NCBI GenBank assembly: GCA_020692215.1
Contig: JAIMKW010000001.1
Location: 284,442-348,441, forward strand
Direction of reading: 5' to 3'
From: Sandarakinorhabdus sp.
Lineage (GTDB): Bacteria; Pseudomonadota; Alphaproteobacteria; Sphingomonadales; Sphingomonadaceae
DNA length: 64,000 nt
The notes under the pieces are model-generated. The model was not told the origin of the DNA, made no database searches, and was given only the letters and a program-made list of their open reading frames with translations. This document shows positions 1-7,210 of this stretch, piece by piece. A program made the translations under genes and the position numbers. The stretch's first letter is position 1. Each line of letters opens with the position of its first letter.

Positions 1-432
1 CTCGGCAGACCATTCCACATCGTCCACCAGGTTGCGCGCCAGCGAAACGGATTCGCGGATGGCCTCCAGCACCTCTTCGGGCGATTTGTTCAGCTTCACC
101 TTCATGTGCAGCGGCGAGGTGGCGATGAAGGTGTGGATGCGCGGGCGTTTTGCGCCCTTCAGCGCCTGTCCCGCCCGCTCGATATCGGCCCGGCCGGCCC
201 GCGCTAGGCTGGCAACGATGGCCCGCTCGCATTGGTTTGCAACCGCCTGCACGGCTTCGAAATCGCCTTCCGAAGCTATGGCGAAGCCGGCTTCGATGAT
301 GTCCACCCCCAGCGCCTCCAGCTGGGCTGCAACGCGCAGCTTCTCCTCCAGGTTCATGGAGCAGCCGGGCGATTGCTCGCCGTCGCGCAGCGTGGTGTCG
401 AAAATCAGGATCTGGTCAGATGTCTTGCGCAT
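1..432 (-). CDS. leuA: 2-isopropylmalate synthase, N-terminal part (runs off the window edge)
   Basis: LeuA condenses acetyl-CoA with 2-oxoisovalerate, the first committed step of leucine synthesis in the cytoplasm. The 144 visible residues start [20 protein letters not shown]. This contains the [12 protein letters not shown] signature of the DRE-TIM metallolyase barrel, whose Asp binds the divalent metal. They continue with the [15 protein letters not shown] segment, typical of isopropylmalate rather than citramalate synthases. The ATG at 432-430 has a GAGG Shine-Dalgarno about 8 bases upstream. The C-terminal regulatory LeuA dimer domain lies outside the window. The gene is divergent from lysC and preceded by a leader peptide and hairpin. 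Family call is firm; homocitrate synthase is a remote alternative. Confidence 0.93.
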   Translation of the reverse strand, partial: MRKTSDQILIFDTTLRDGEQSPGCSMNLEEKLRVAAQLEALGVDIIEAGFAIASEGDFEAVQAVANQCERAIVASLARAGRADIERAGQALKGAKRPRIHTFIATSPLHMKVKLNKSPEEVLEAIRESVSLARNLVDDVEWSAE

Positions 433-498
433 GAAAAATGCCTCGTCCGCATGGTTGTCAGCATGGTTGCTGTCGGGTCGAAAAACCGGTGAAGCTGG

Positions 499-551
499 CC
501 CTTAGGCGCATGGCTTTCTGGGCACAGGGGCCCACAGACCGCGCCTAAGGG
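499..551 (-). promoter_or_regulatory. leuA leader hairpin
   Basis: Perfect 11 bp arms (CCCTTAGGCGC at 551-541 and its complement at 509-499, minus-strand reading) enclose a nested 5 bp hairpin, TGGGC/GCCCA (534-530 with 523-519). The stop codon of the leucine-rich leader peptide lies in the first arm, so a ribosome finishing the peptide would occlude it. A run of five T follows about 13 bases after the second arm, too far for a textbook intrinsic terminator. The exact alternation of structures is therefore unresolved. Confidence 0.5.
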
Positions 552-592
552 CGCGTAAGTCGAAGCAGGCGAAGCGAAGCCGTCATATCCAT
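545..592 (-). CDS. Leucine-rich leader peptide of leuA (attenuator candidate)
   Basis: A 15-codon reading frame, MDMTASLRLLRLTRP, lies 113 bases upstream of leuA on the same strand. Four of six consecutive codons (7-12) are leucine, and the stop codon falls inside the first arm of a long inverted repeat (499-551). This is the layout of an amino-acid attenuator: ribosome stalling on Leu codons would change folding downstream. Leucine attenuators are known in front of leu genes of proteobacteria. No good Shine-Dalgarno is visible; the start may be the second ATG (586), or translation may be leaderless if the promoter at 602-631 is real. The peptide is inferred, not demonstrated. Confidence 0.6.
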   Translation of the reverse strand: MDMTASLRLLRLTRP

Positions 593-601
593 GATGAAAG
601 C

Positions 602-631
602 TGCATAACAGAGCGGCAGGCAGGCTGTAAA
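602..631 (-). promoter_or_regulatory. Possible leuA promoter
   Basis: On the minus strand TTTACA (631-626) is followed by 17-18 bases and then TTATGC/TATGCA (608-602). The -35 is good and the -10 is weak. Transcription would begin a few bases before the leader peptide ATG at 592, giving an almost leaderless start. This is a hand-read match only. Confidence 0.3.
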
Positions 632-743
632 GCAGCGGTGCCGGGTTGTGCAGTGCAGCGTTGTCAAGGGGCGGCACCACCCCTAAGAGGCCGCAAGCAA
701 ATCCCGCTCCCTTCAACCCTCCTGCGCACGCACCCGGTGGTCC

Positions 744-1967
744 ATGGCTCTCATCGTGATGAAATTCGGCGGAACGTCCATGGCCGGGATCGAACGGATC
801 CGGGGCGTTGCCGCACGCGTCCGGCGCGAGGTGGAAGCCGGCAACCAGGTTGCTGTCGTCGTTTCGGCCATGGCAGGAGAGACCGACCGGCTCGTGGGCT
901 TCTGCCGCGAGGCCTCGCCGCTTGCCGATCCGGCCGAATATGATGTCGTCGTGGCAACGGGCGAACAGGTCACCTCGGGTCTGCTCGCCATCGTCCTCCA
1001 GTCGATGGGGCTTGCCACGCGCTCGTGGCTCGGGTGGCAGCTGCCCATCGATACCTCCGATGCCCACGGAAAGGCACGCATTCAGGATATGGAGACAAAG
1101 GCGCTCCTGGAGTCCCTGCAAGGCGGCACGGTGGCCGTCATTCCCGGGTTCCAGGGCCTTTCACCCGCCGGCCGCGTCACCACGCTGGGCCGCGGCGGGT
1201 CGGATACATCGGCCGTTGCCGTCGCTGCCGCTCTGAAGGCGGACCGCTGCGATATCTACACCGATGTCGAGGGCGTGTTCACCACCGACCCGCGCATCGT
1301 GCCCCGCGCCCGCAAGCTGGCGAAGATCACCTACGAGGAAATGCTGGAACTCGCGAGCGTCGGCGCCAAGGTGCTGCAGACCCGTTCGGTCGAACTCGCG
1401 ATGAAGGAAAAGGTCCGGATCCAGGTGCTGTCGAGCTTCTCGGACGAGCCCGGGACACTGGTTGTTGATGAGGATGAAGTCGTGGAACAGGAACTGATCG
1501 CAGGCGTCGCTTATGATCGCAACGAAGCCAAGGTCACGATCGTCGCCGTGCCCGACAAGCCGGGTGTGGTGGCCGATATCTTCGGCCCTCTGGCCGATGC
1601 CAACATCAATGTCGACATGATCGTCCAGAACATTGCCAGCACCAACAAGACGACCGACGTCACCTTCACCGTGCCCCGCACCGAGCTGTCGCAGGCGCGC
1701 AGCGTGCTCGAAAGCAACGCCGAGAGGATCGGCTACGAACGCCTCGTCACCGACGACAGCGTGGTCAAGGTGTCGGTCGTGGGCGTCGGCATGAAAAGTC
1801 ACGCCGGCGTCGCCGTCACCATGTTCCGCGCATTGGCAGACCGGGGCATCAATGTGCTTGCGATCACCACGTCCGAGATCAAGGTTTCCGTGCTTATTTC
1901 CGAAGAGTATCTGGAACTCGCCGTCCGCGTTCTCCACACGGCCTACGGGCTGGATGCAGCCGCATGA
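744..1967 (+). CDS. lysC: Aspartate kinase
   Basis: Phosphorylates aspartate, the entry step to lysine, methionine, threonine and diaminopimelate. The 407-residue protein opens with MALIVMKFGGTSMAG, containing the KFGGTS kinase signature. It carries the amino-acid kinase fold to about residue 245 and then two ACT domains (about 265-330 and 345-400; IVAVPDKPGVVADIF and VSVVGVGMKSHAGVA), the usual sites of lysine/threonine feedback. Length is normal for the single-domain, lysine/threonine-controlled class. The ACT region has internal Met codons that could start a separate regulatory subunit as in other bacteria, but nothing here proves it. It overlaps the next gene by four bases (ATGA), so the two are probably translationally coupled. 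Confidence 0.96.
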   Translation: MALIVMKFGGTSMAGIERIRGVAARVRREVEAGNQVAVVVSAMAGETDRLVGFCREASPLADPAEYDVVVATGEQVTSGLLAIVLQSMGLATRSWLGWQLPIDTSDAHGKARIQDMETKALLESLQGGTVAVIPGFQGLSPAGRVTTLGRGGSDTSAVAVAAALKADRCDIYTDVEGVFTTDPRIVPRARKLAKITYEEMLELASVGAKVLQTRSVELAMKEKVRIQVLSSFSDEPGTLVVDEDEVVEQELIAGVAYDRNEAKVTIVAVPDKPGVVADIFGPLADANINVDMIVQNIASTNKTTDVTFTVPRTELSQARSVLESNAERIGYERLVTDDSVVKVSVVGVGMKSHAGVAVTMFRALADRGINVLAITTSEIKVSVLISEEYLELAVRVLHTAYGLDAAA

Positions 1968-3037
1968 CGACCGGAGAGTCCGCCATCCCAAGCCCCCGGA
2001 TCGATGCGCTGACAGCAAGCCCAAGGCTGGACGCGCTGACAGCGCGGGGCCGCGCCTTCCTCGGCAGCCGCCACGCCATCATGGCAGGCGCCATGTCGTG
2101 GGTTTCGGAACGCCACCTTGTTTCCGCCATCTCAAACGCTGGCGGCTTCGGCGTGATCGCCTGCGGGGCCATGCCGCCCGCCCTTCTTGAGGCCGAGATT
2201 GCCGCCACCCAGGCGCTGACAGCAAAGCCCTTCGGCGTGAACCTCATCACCATGCACCCGCAGTTGATGGACCTGATCGGCATCTGCAAGGCGGCGGGCG
2301 TATCCCATGTCGTGCTGGCCGGCGGCATCCCGCCGGGGCCTGCTGTTGCCGCCATCACCGATTTTGCAAAGCTCATCGCCTTTGCCCCCAATTATGCGCT
2401 CGCCCGCAAGCTGCTGCGGTCGGGCACCGATGCGCTCGTCATCGAAGGGTCGGAAGCCGGCGGCCATATCGGCCCCGTGTCGCTTGCCGTCCTCGCGCAG
2501 GAGATTCTGCCGGCGCTGCCCGAAGCCATCATCTTTGCCGCCGGCGGCATCGGCCGGGGCGAGGCGATCGCCGCGCTGGTTGAAATGGGCGCGTCAGGCG
2601 TCCAGCTCGGAACGCGCTTTGCAGCGTCCGCCGAATCCATCGCCCATCCCAATTTCAAGAAGGCCTTCGTGCGCGGCTCCGCCCGCGATGCCGTCGCGTC
2701 CGTGCAGTTCGATCCCCGGCTTCCGGTGATCCCCGTGCGCGCCCTGAAGAATGCCGGCACCGAAGCCTTCATGGCAAAGCAGCGCGAAGTGTCCGAACGG
2801 CTGGAAGCAGGGCTGGTGGCACTGCCCGAAGCGCAGCTCGAAATCGAACATTACTGGGCCGGCGCGCTGCGCCGCGCTGTGGTTGATGGCGATGTCGAGG
2901 GCGGCTCGCTGATGGCTGGCCAGTCGGTCGGCATGGTCACAGCCGAAGAACCCGTCGCCACCATCATCGACAGCCTCGTCCAGCAGGCCGAAGCCGCGCT
3001 TTCGCGCCACGGCGCCACCTTCGAATCGGCGGCATGA
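1964..3037 (+). CDS. Nitronate monooxygenase / 2-nitropropane dioxygenase family protein
   Basis: FMN-dependent TIM-barrel enzyme that oxidises alkyl nitronates such as propionate 3-nitronate. Visible family features are GAMSWVSERHLVSAISNAGGFGVIACG near the N-terminus, the glycine-rich phosphate-binding segments VIEGSEAGGHIGP (about residue 165) and FAAGGIGRGEAIAALVEMGASGVQLGTRF (about 200-230). The 357 residues fit the family; the related FabK enoyl-ACP reductases are shorter. The ATG overlaps the lysC stop by four bases. Residues 14-31 contain an imperfect duplication of a DALTA-containing segment encoded by a 27 bp DNA repeat (GCGCTGACAGC at 2006 and 2033). The physiological substrate is unknown. 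Confidence 0.85.
   Translation: MTTGESAIPSPRIDALTASPRLDALTARGRAFLGSRHAIMAGAMSWVSERHLVSAISNAGGFGVIACGAMPPALLEAEIAATQALTAKPFGVNLITMHPQLMDLIGICKAAGVSHVVLAGGIPPGPAVAAITDFAKLIAFAPNYALARKLLRSGTDALVIEGSEAGGHIGPVSLAVLAQEILPALPEAIIFAAGGIGRGEAIAALVEMGASGVQLGTRFAASAESIAHPNFKKAFVRGSARDAVASVQFDPRLPVIPVRALKNAGTEAFMAKQREVSERLEAGLVALPEAQLEIEHYWAGALRRAVVDGDVEGGSLMAGQSVGMVTAEEPVATIIDSLVQQAEAALSRHGATFESAA
2003..2043 (+). repeat. 27 bp imperfect tandem duplication at the 5' end of the nitronate monooxygenase gene
   Basis: GCGCTGACAGC occurs at 2006 and 2033 within near-identical flanks, giving an in-frame nine-residue duplication (IDALTASPR, LDALTARG). It resembles other 27-32 bp duplications placed at gene starts in this window. 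Confidence 0.6.
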
Positions 3038-3066
3038 TGCTCGCTCTCCTGAAGGGTCGGGCATAA
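3034..3066 (+). CDS. Mini-ORF 1 between the nitronate monooxygenase gene and ptsP
   Basis: Ten codons (MMLALLKGRA) start on an ATGA that overlaps the stop of the upstream gene. They end on a TAA whose last base is the A of the next ATG (TAATG). It may only act as a ribosome relay to ptsP; no function is claimed for the peptide. Confidence 0.35.
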   Translation: MMLALLKGRA

Positions 3067-3106
3067 TGCCCGCTGTCCAAAGAGGTCGGGCATAATGCCC
3101 GCTGTC
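3055..3106 (+). repeat. Tandem 23 bp exact repeat carrying two copies of the ptsP start codon
   Basis: Positions 3055-3077 and 3084-3106 are identical over 23 bases with a 29 bp period. Each copy contains CGGGCATAATGCCCG, a near-perfect dyad centred on the start codon (7 bp arms). The second copy supplies the ptsP ATG. Confidence 0.9.
3066..3095 (+). CDS. Mini-ORF 2, duplicated copy of the ptsP start
   Basis: Nine codons (MPAVQRGRA) start in the first copy of a 23 bp direct repeat and end with TAA overlapping the ptsP ATG as TAATG. The first four residues match the ptsP start (MPAV), so this is a duplicated initiation region that hits a stop. Probable translational relay or decoy. Confidence 0.35.
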   Translation: MPAVQRGRA

Positions 3107-5359
3107 GGCGCCCGCGAACTGCTGCGGCGCCTGCACGATGTGATGGCGGCGCGCAATTCCACGCAGGGAAAGCTCGATCAGGTGGCCGGGTTGATCGCCG
3201 ATGCGCTCGAATCCGAGGTCGCCTCCGTCTATCTCCTGCGCGATGGCATGCTGGAGCTGTTCGCCACCCGCGGCCTCAAGCAGCAGGCCGTGCACGTCAC
3301 CCGGCTGGCGCTCGGCCAGGGCCTTGTCGGCACCATTGCCGAAACCCGCGCGCCGCTGAACCTCGCCAAGGCCAGCACCCACCCGCGCTTCGCCTATCGC
3401 CCGGAAACCGGGGAAGAGCGTTTTCACAGCTTTGCCGGTGTGCCCATCATCCGCCGCGAGCGCGCGGTTGGCGTGCTCGCTGTCCAGCATGTCCAGCCGC
3501 GCGATTATGATGATGTGGAAATCGAGGCGCTGCAGACCGTCGCCATGGTGCTCGCCGAACTGATCGCGGCTGCCGGGCTGATCGATGATGGGGAGTCAGC
3601 GCCCAGGGCGCAAAGAGACCAGTCCCCCCTGCGCATCGGTGGCCTGAAGCTGGTCGACGGCATGGCGCGCGGCGTCGCCGTGTTCCACGAGCCCCGCATT
3701 GTCATCACCAACACCGTCGCCGACGATGCCGATGCCGAGCGCGAACGCCTGCGATCTGCCTTCCTGCGGATGCGCGCGGAAATCGACCAGATGGTATCCC
3801 GCGCGGAATTTGCCGGGCCGGGCGACCATGATGATATCCTGGAAACCTACAAGATGTTCGCCTTCGATGAAGGCTGGGCGCGGCGGATCAACGACGGGAT
3901 CGATGGCGGCCTTACCGCCGAAGCCGCGATCGAAGCGGTGGCACAGGCCCAGCGCATCAAGCTGGGCTCCGCGGCCGACCCTTATCTGCGCGAACGGATG
4001 CACGATCTCGAGGATCTGTCCAACCGGCTGATTCGCATCGTCTCGGGCCAGTCGGGAACGGCAGCCCAGCGCGGCCTGACGGAAGACAGCATCCTGATTG
4101 CGCGCAATCTCGGCCCGGCCGAGCTGCTGGAATATGATCGGGCCTTCCTCAAGGGTGTCGCGATGGAGGATGGTTCGCTCACCGCCCATGTCACCATCCT
4201 GGCGCGCGCCATGGGCGTCCCGCTGCTAGGCCGCGCCCGCGATCTGCGCGATCAGGTGGCCGAAGGCGATCCGCTGTTGCTCGATGCCGGCGCCGGCGCG
4301 CTGTTCGTCCGCCCCACCCAGGCCGTCATCCTCGGCTATCAGGCGCAGACAGCGCTGAAGGCGAAGAAGCAGGCCGCGTTCGACAAGCTGCGCGATCTTC
4401 CGGCCGAAAGCCGGGATGGTATCCGCATCCGGCTGATGATGAACGCGGGCCTCAGGTCCGATCTCCCGGCGCTCGATATCACCAACGCCGACGGGATTGG
4501 CCTGTTCCGCACCGAATTCCAGTTTCTCGTGTCGGCGACCCTGCCGCGCAAGGGCCGGCAGCTTGCCTTGTATCGCGATGTCCTGAAGGCCGCAGGCCAG
4601 CGCACTGTCATCTTCCGCACCGTGGACATCGGCGGCGACAAGGCTGTTCCCTATGTCGAGGACCGCGGCGAGCGCGAGGAAAACCCGGCCATGGGCTGGC
4701 GCGCCATCCGGCTTGCGCTTGCCCGTTCGGGCCTGCTTGCGGCCCAGTCGCGCGCGCTTCTGGAAGCCGCCGCCGGGCAGACCCTGCACCTGATGTTCCC
4801 CATGGTCGCCGAACCGTGGGAATATGAAGCCGCCCGCGCCATCGTCGAGGATCGGCAGCGCCGTCTTGCGGCCGCCGGAATCCCCCATGCCGAACAGGTG
4901 AAGTATGGCGCCATGCTCGAAGTGCCGGCGCTTGCCATGGTTCTCGATGAACTTCTGCCCCGGCTCGATTTCCTGTCCATCGGCACCAACGATCTCACCC
5001 AGTTCCTGCTCGCGGCCGATCGGGGCAACCCCAGGCTTGCCGACCGCTATGATTGGCTGTCGCGCGCGGTGCTGCGCTTCCTGAAAAAGGTGGTCGATGA
5101 AGCAACCGCCGCCAACGTGCCCGTCAGCGTCTGTGGGGAAATGGGCGGGCGGCCGCTGGAGGCGCTTGCGCTGATCGCCATCGGGGTGGATCGCCTGTCG
5201 ATCACCCCGGCTGCCATCGGTCCCATCAAGGCGATGGTCCGCTCAAGCTGCATCGGCCCGCTGCGCGCCGAAATGGACGGCTGGCTGGCAACGCCCGGCA
5301 CTGATATCCGCAAGGCACTGACAGCCGCCGCCGCCGCCCAGGCCATCCAGCTGGATTGA
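3095..5359 (+). CDS. ptsP: Phosphoenolpyruvate-protein phosphotransferase, EI-Ntr
   Basis: First enzyme of the nitrogen-related phosphotransfer chain PEP to EI-Ntr to NPr to EIIA-Ntr, a cytoplasmic regulatory relay. The 754 residues contain an N-terminal GAF domain (about 10-165), a linker, then the EI N-domain and the PEP-utilising barrel. The phosphorylated histidine is H365 in the segment DGSLTAHVTILARAMGVP. The barrel shows LFRTEFQFL, FRTVDIGGDKAVPY, LSIGTNDLTQFLLAADRGN and the cysteine-bearing VCGEMGG. GAF domains of this family sense glutamine or 2-oxoglutarate in other species. The ATG used lies in the second copy of a duplicated initiation region. The linker codes over a perfect GCGCCC-A-GGGCGC dyad (3599-3611). 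Confidence 0.94.
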   Translation: MPAVGARELLRRLHDVMAARNSTQGKLDQVAGLIADALESEVASVYLLRDGMLELFATRGLKQQAVHVTRLALGQGLVGTIAETRAPLNLAKASTHPRFAYRPETGEERFHSFAGVPIIRRERAVGVLAVQHVQPRDYDDVEIEALQTVAMVLAELIAAAGLIDDGESAPRAQRDQSPLRIGGLKLVDGMARGVAVFHEPRIVITNTVADDADAERERLRSAFLRMRAEIDQMVSRAEFAGPGDHDDILETYKMFAFDEGWARRINDGIDGGLTAEAAIEAVAQAQRIKLGSAADPYLRERMHDLEDLSNRLIRIVSGQSGTAAQRGLTEDSILIARNLGPAELLEYDRAFLKGVAMEDGSLTAHVTILARAMGVPLLGRARDLRDQVAEGDPLLLDAGAGALFVRPTQAVILGYQAQTALKAKKQAAFDKLRDLPAESRDGIRIRLMMNAGLRSDLPALDITNADGIGLFRTEFQFLVSATLPRKGRQLALYRDVLKAAGQRTVIFRTVDIGGDKAVPYVEDRGEREENPAMGWRAIRLALARSGLLAAQSRALLEAAAGQTLHLMFPMVAEPWEYEAARAIVEDRQRRLAAAGIPHAEQVKYGAMLEVPALAMVLDELLPRLDFLSIGTNDLTQFLLAADRGNPRLADRYDWLSRAVLRFLKKVVDEATAANVPVSVCGEMGGRPLEALALIAIGVDRLSITPAAIGPIKAMVRSSCIGPLRAEMDGWLATPGTDIRKALTAAAAAQAIQLD

Positions 5360-5530
5360 TGCCGCAGGGGTGAAGGCAGACACCATGGCGCGCCCGCGCC
5401 AAGGCCGCGCCCAAAGCGGAACCTCACGAACGCCGAACCGCCGCACAGCAGACATGGCAGGAGGCTGCAAACACGTTACGCGGCACAGGACTGGCACGGG
5501 AAACAAAGAACCGGCAGACAAATTCCCGGA

Positions 5531-5550
5531 GGGCGACGAAGGCGCCGCCC
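5531..5550 (-). terminator. Hairpin downstream of the 5560-6399 gene
   Basis: GGGCGACG and CGCCGCCC flank a four-base loop, an 8 bp stem with one G-T pair, starting 9 bases past the stop codon of the minus-strand gene. No strong T run follows, so termination is only likely. The rest of 5360-5559, between this gene and the end of ptsP, shows no gene. Confidence 0.45.
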
Positions 5551-5559
5551 AACGAAATT

Positions 5560-6399
5560 CTAGAAGGCGACAGCACCGCCCAGGAACACGGCGCGATCAT
5601 CCTTGTTCGGATCCAGCGGTGTCGGGTGTTCGGGTGCCAGTCGGTAGCGAACGCTTCCGCCAAGCGAGATTTGCGGCGAAAGCGCAAGCGCACCGCTGGC
5701 CTCCACCGCATAGCGCGGATCGGGCATGCCGCCGCGCGGGATCAGATATGCGCTGTCGCGCTCGGCCATTGCCTGGATCCCGGTTGTCCAGTTGCGCGCG
5801 GCATATTTCAGGCCGACATCGACACCTTCCGTGCTGCGGCCGCCCACCCCGGTATCCACCTTGGTCACGCCGCCCGTAACGGCAAATCCGCGGTAGCCGA
5901 CCGAAAGGTCAAAATTATACCCGGCCGGTGTGATGCCTGCATCGATCGGCGGAGCCGCTGCTGCCGTCCGCTGGGCGGAAGGTGCAGTCGTGCCGATGTT
6001 GCGGGCGGTCATTCCCAGCGAAACGCCGCGGCCGACGCCCGATGCGGAGGGCGTGAAACTGAAACCACGCTCCACAGTCTGCATCTGGCTGCTCGCAATG
6101 CGGCCCGGCGCCGTAAAGGCAAAGCGGCTGACATCCAGCGTGATAGGCTGCAGCGCGCCAAGCGGCTTCGCATTAACCCGGAATCCAGCGGTCACACTGT
6201 CAGTCGTGATCTGGGGCTGAAGCCGCGATTTGCCCAAACCCGCAGAACCCAAACCCGCAGAACCCAGACCCGCAGAACCCAGACCCGCCGAACCCTGCGA
6301 AACCGATCCCTGCGCCGCAACGGCAGGCGCCGCGCACAGGAGTGCGATCCCCGCAATCGGGGCCAGGGCCGCTGCAAAAGACTCGGACAAGGAGCGCAT
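5560..6399 (-). CDS. Exported protein with possible outer-membrane beta-barrel
   Basis: I do not recognise the family. Starting at MRSLSES, the 279-residue product has a signal peptide (AALAPIAGIALLCAAPAVAA-QGS). A low-complexity GSAGL pentapeptide repeat follows. The rest is rich in alternating, aromatic-ended strands (YNFDLSVGYRGFAVTGGV, VDVGLKYAARNWTTGIQAM, ISLGGSVRYRL), and the protein ends in F, as many outer-membrane barrels do. An upstream ATG at 6438 would add 13 residues before the signal peptide and is less likely. A porin-like or surface role is inference. It stands alone between ptsP and the divergent DUF3576 gene. Confidence 0.6.
   Translation of the reverse strand: MRSLSESFAAALAPIAGIALLCAAPAVAAQGSVSQGSAGLGSAGLGSAGLGSAGLGKSRLQPQITTDSVTAGFRVNAKPLGALQPITLDVSRFAFTAPGRIASSQMQTVERGFSFTPSASGVGRGVSLGMTARNIGTTAPSAQRTAAAAPPIDAGITPAGYNFDLSVGYRGFAVTGGVTKVDTGVGGRSTEGVDVGLKYAARNWTTGIQAMAERDSAYLIPRGGMPDPRYAVEASGALALSPQISLGGSVRYRLAPEHPTPLDPNKDDRAVFLGGAVAF
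6233..6295 (-). repeat. 15 bp tandem repeat coding GSAGL units
   Basis: About four copies of a 15 bp unit (plus-strand ACCCGCAGAACCCAG) encode successive GSAGL pentapeptides just after the signal peptide of the 5560-6399 gene. Copy number could vary by slippage without a frameshift. Confidence 0.85.
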
Positions 6400-6725
6400 G
6401 ACACCTTTCAGATAGACGATCCGCCGCCAGATTCCCACGCCTCACCGCACCCAAAATCGATGAAATTTTCACGACCATGTCGTTTGGCGGGCACTGTGGC
6501 TTTTGCCGCACAGCGGCTTGCCGGCAGATGAACCGAACGCTGTGCGGCCCGCAGCCCTTCGCTTTGCCAAAGCCATTCATCCTGCGTTCTGTCGCTGTCG
6601 TGCAGCGAAGGAATGTTGCGGCAGTTGCACGATTGCCCCTGCCCCCTGTATGGCCGCTGCATGCGGCTGCACCGCAAACCCCGTGCAGCCAGAAGACGGA
6701 GCTTGGCTTGACGAACGGAATCACC

Positions 6726-7196
6726 ATGCGATCGGGCCGGAAGCGGCAGACCGGCGACCACGCGAAACGGGCTGTTGCAGCCGCGGCGGTCATCGGCGTC
6801 GCGCTGGCCCTTGCCGCCTGCGGCGGCAAGGGCAAACCGCCAACCCTCGCCCAGCAGACCAATGTCACCACCATCGGCGTCAACAGCTATCTGTGGCGCG
6901 CCAGCCTTGAAACCATGCAGTTCATGCCGCTCTCCCAGGTGGATTCGGCTGGCGGCGTCATCATTGCCGATTGGTACCAGAACCCGTCGGTTCCCAACGA
7001 ACGGGTGAAAGTCACCGTCGCCATTCTCGATAGCGCGCTTCGCGCCGACGCCGTGCAGGTTTCCGCCCAGCGCGAGATCAACGAGGGCGGCCGCTGGGTC
7101 GCGGCCCCGGTTCGCGCCGGCACGGTCCAGCGTCTGGAGGAGATCATCCTCGAGAAAGCCCGCGTTCTGCGCCAGGCCGATCTTGCCCGCAACTGA
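6726..7196 (+). CDS. DUF3576-type lipoprotein
   Basis: The 156-residue protein has a positively charged N-terminus, a hydrophobic stretch and a lipobox ending in ALAAC (cysteine at about residue 29), so it is probably a lipoprotein. The mature part ([49 protein letters not shown]) matches the DUF3576 family of alphaproteobacteria, whose function is unknown. The ATG at 6726 is chosen because upstream in-frame starts lack a signal sequence. The gene ends 14 bases before leuS and, with lptE, forms an envelope/translation operon. The DUF3576-leuS-lptE-holA order is, as I recall, common in alphaproteobacteria. Confidence 0.75.
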   Translation: MRSGRKRQTGDHAKRAVAAAAVIGVALALAACGGKGKPPTLAQQTNVTTIGVNSYLWRASLETMQFMPLSQVDSAGGVIIADWYQNPSVPNERVKVTVAILDSALRADAVQVSAQREINEGGRWVAAPVRAGTVQRLEEIILEKARVLRQADLARN

Positions 7197-7210
7197 GCGG
7201 CGGAGCCCAA

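Noticed and set aside
405-1121. 238-residue minus-strand reading frame across the leuA-lysC region
   Set aside because: It lies antisense to lysC and out of frame with leuA, and has no recognisable domain.
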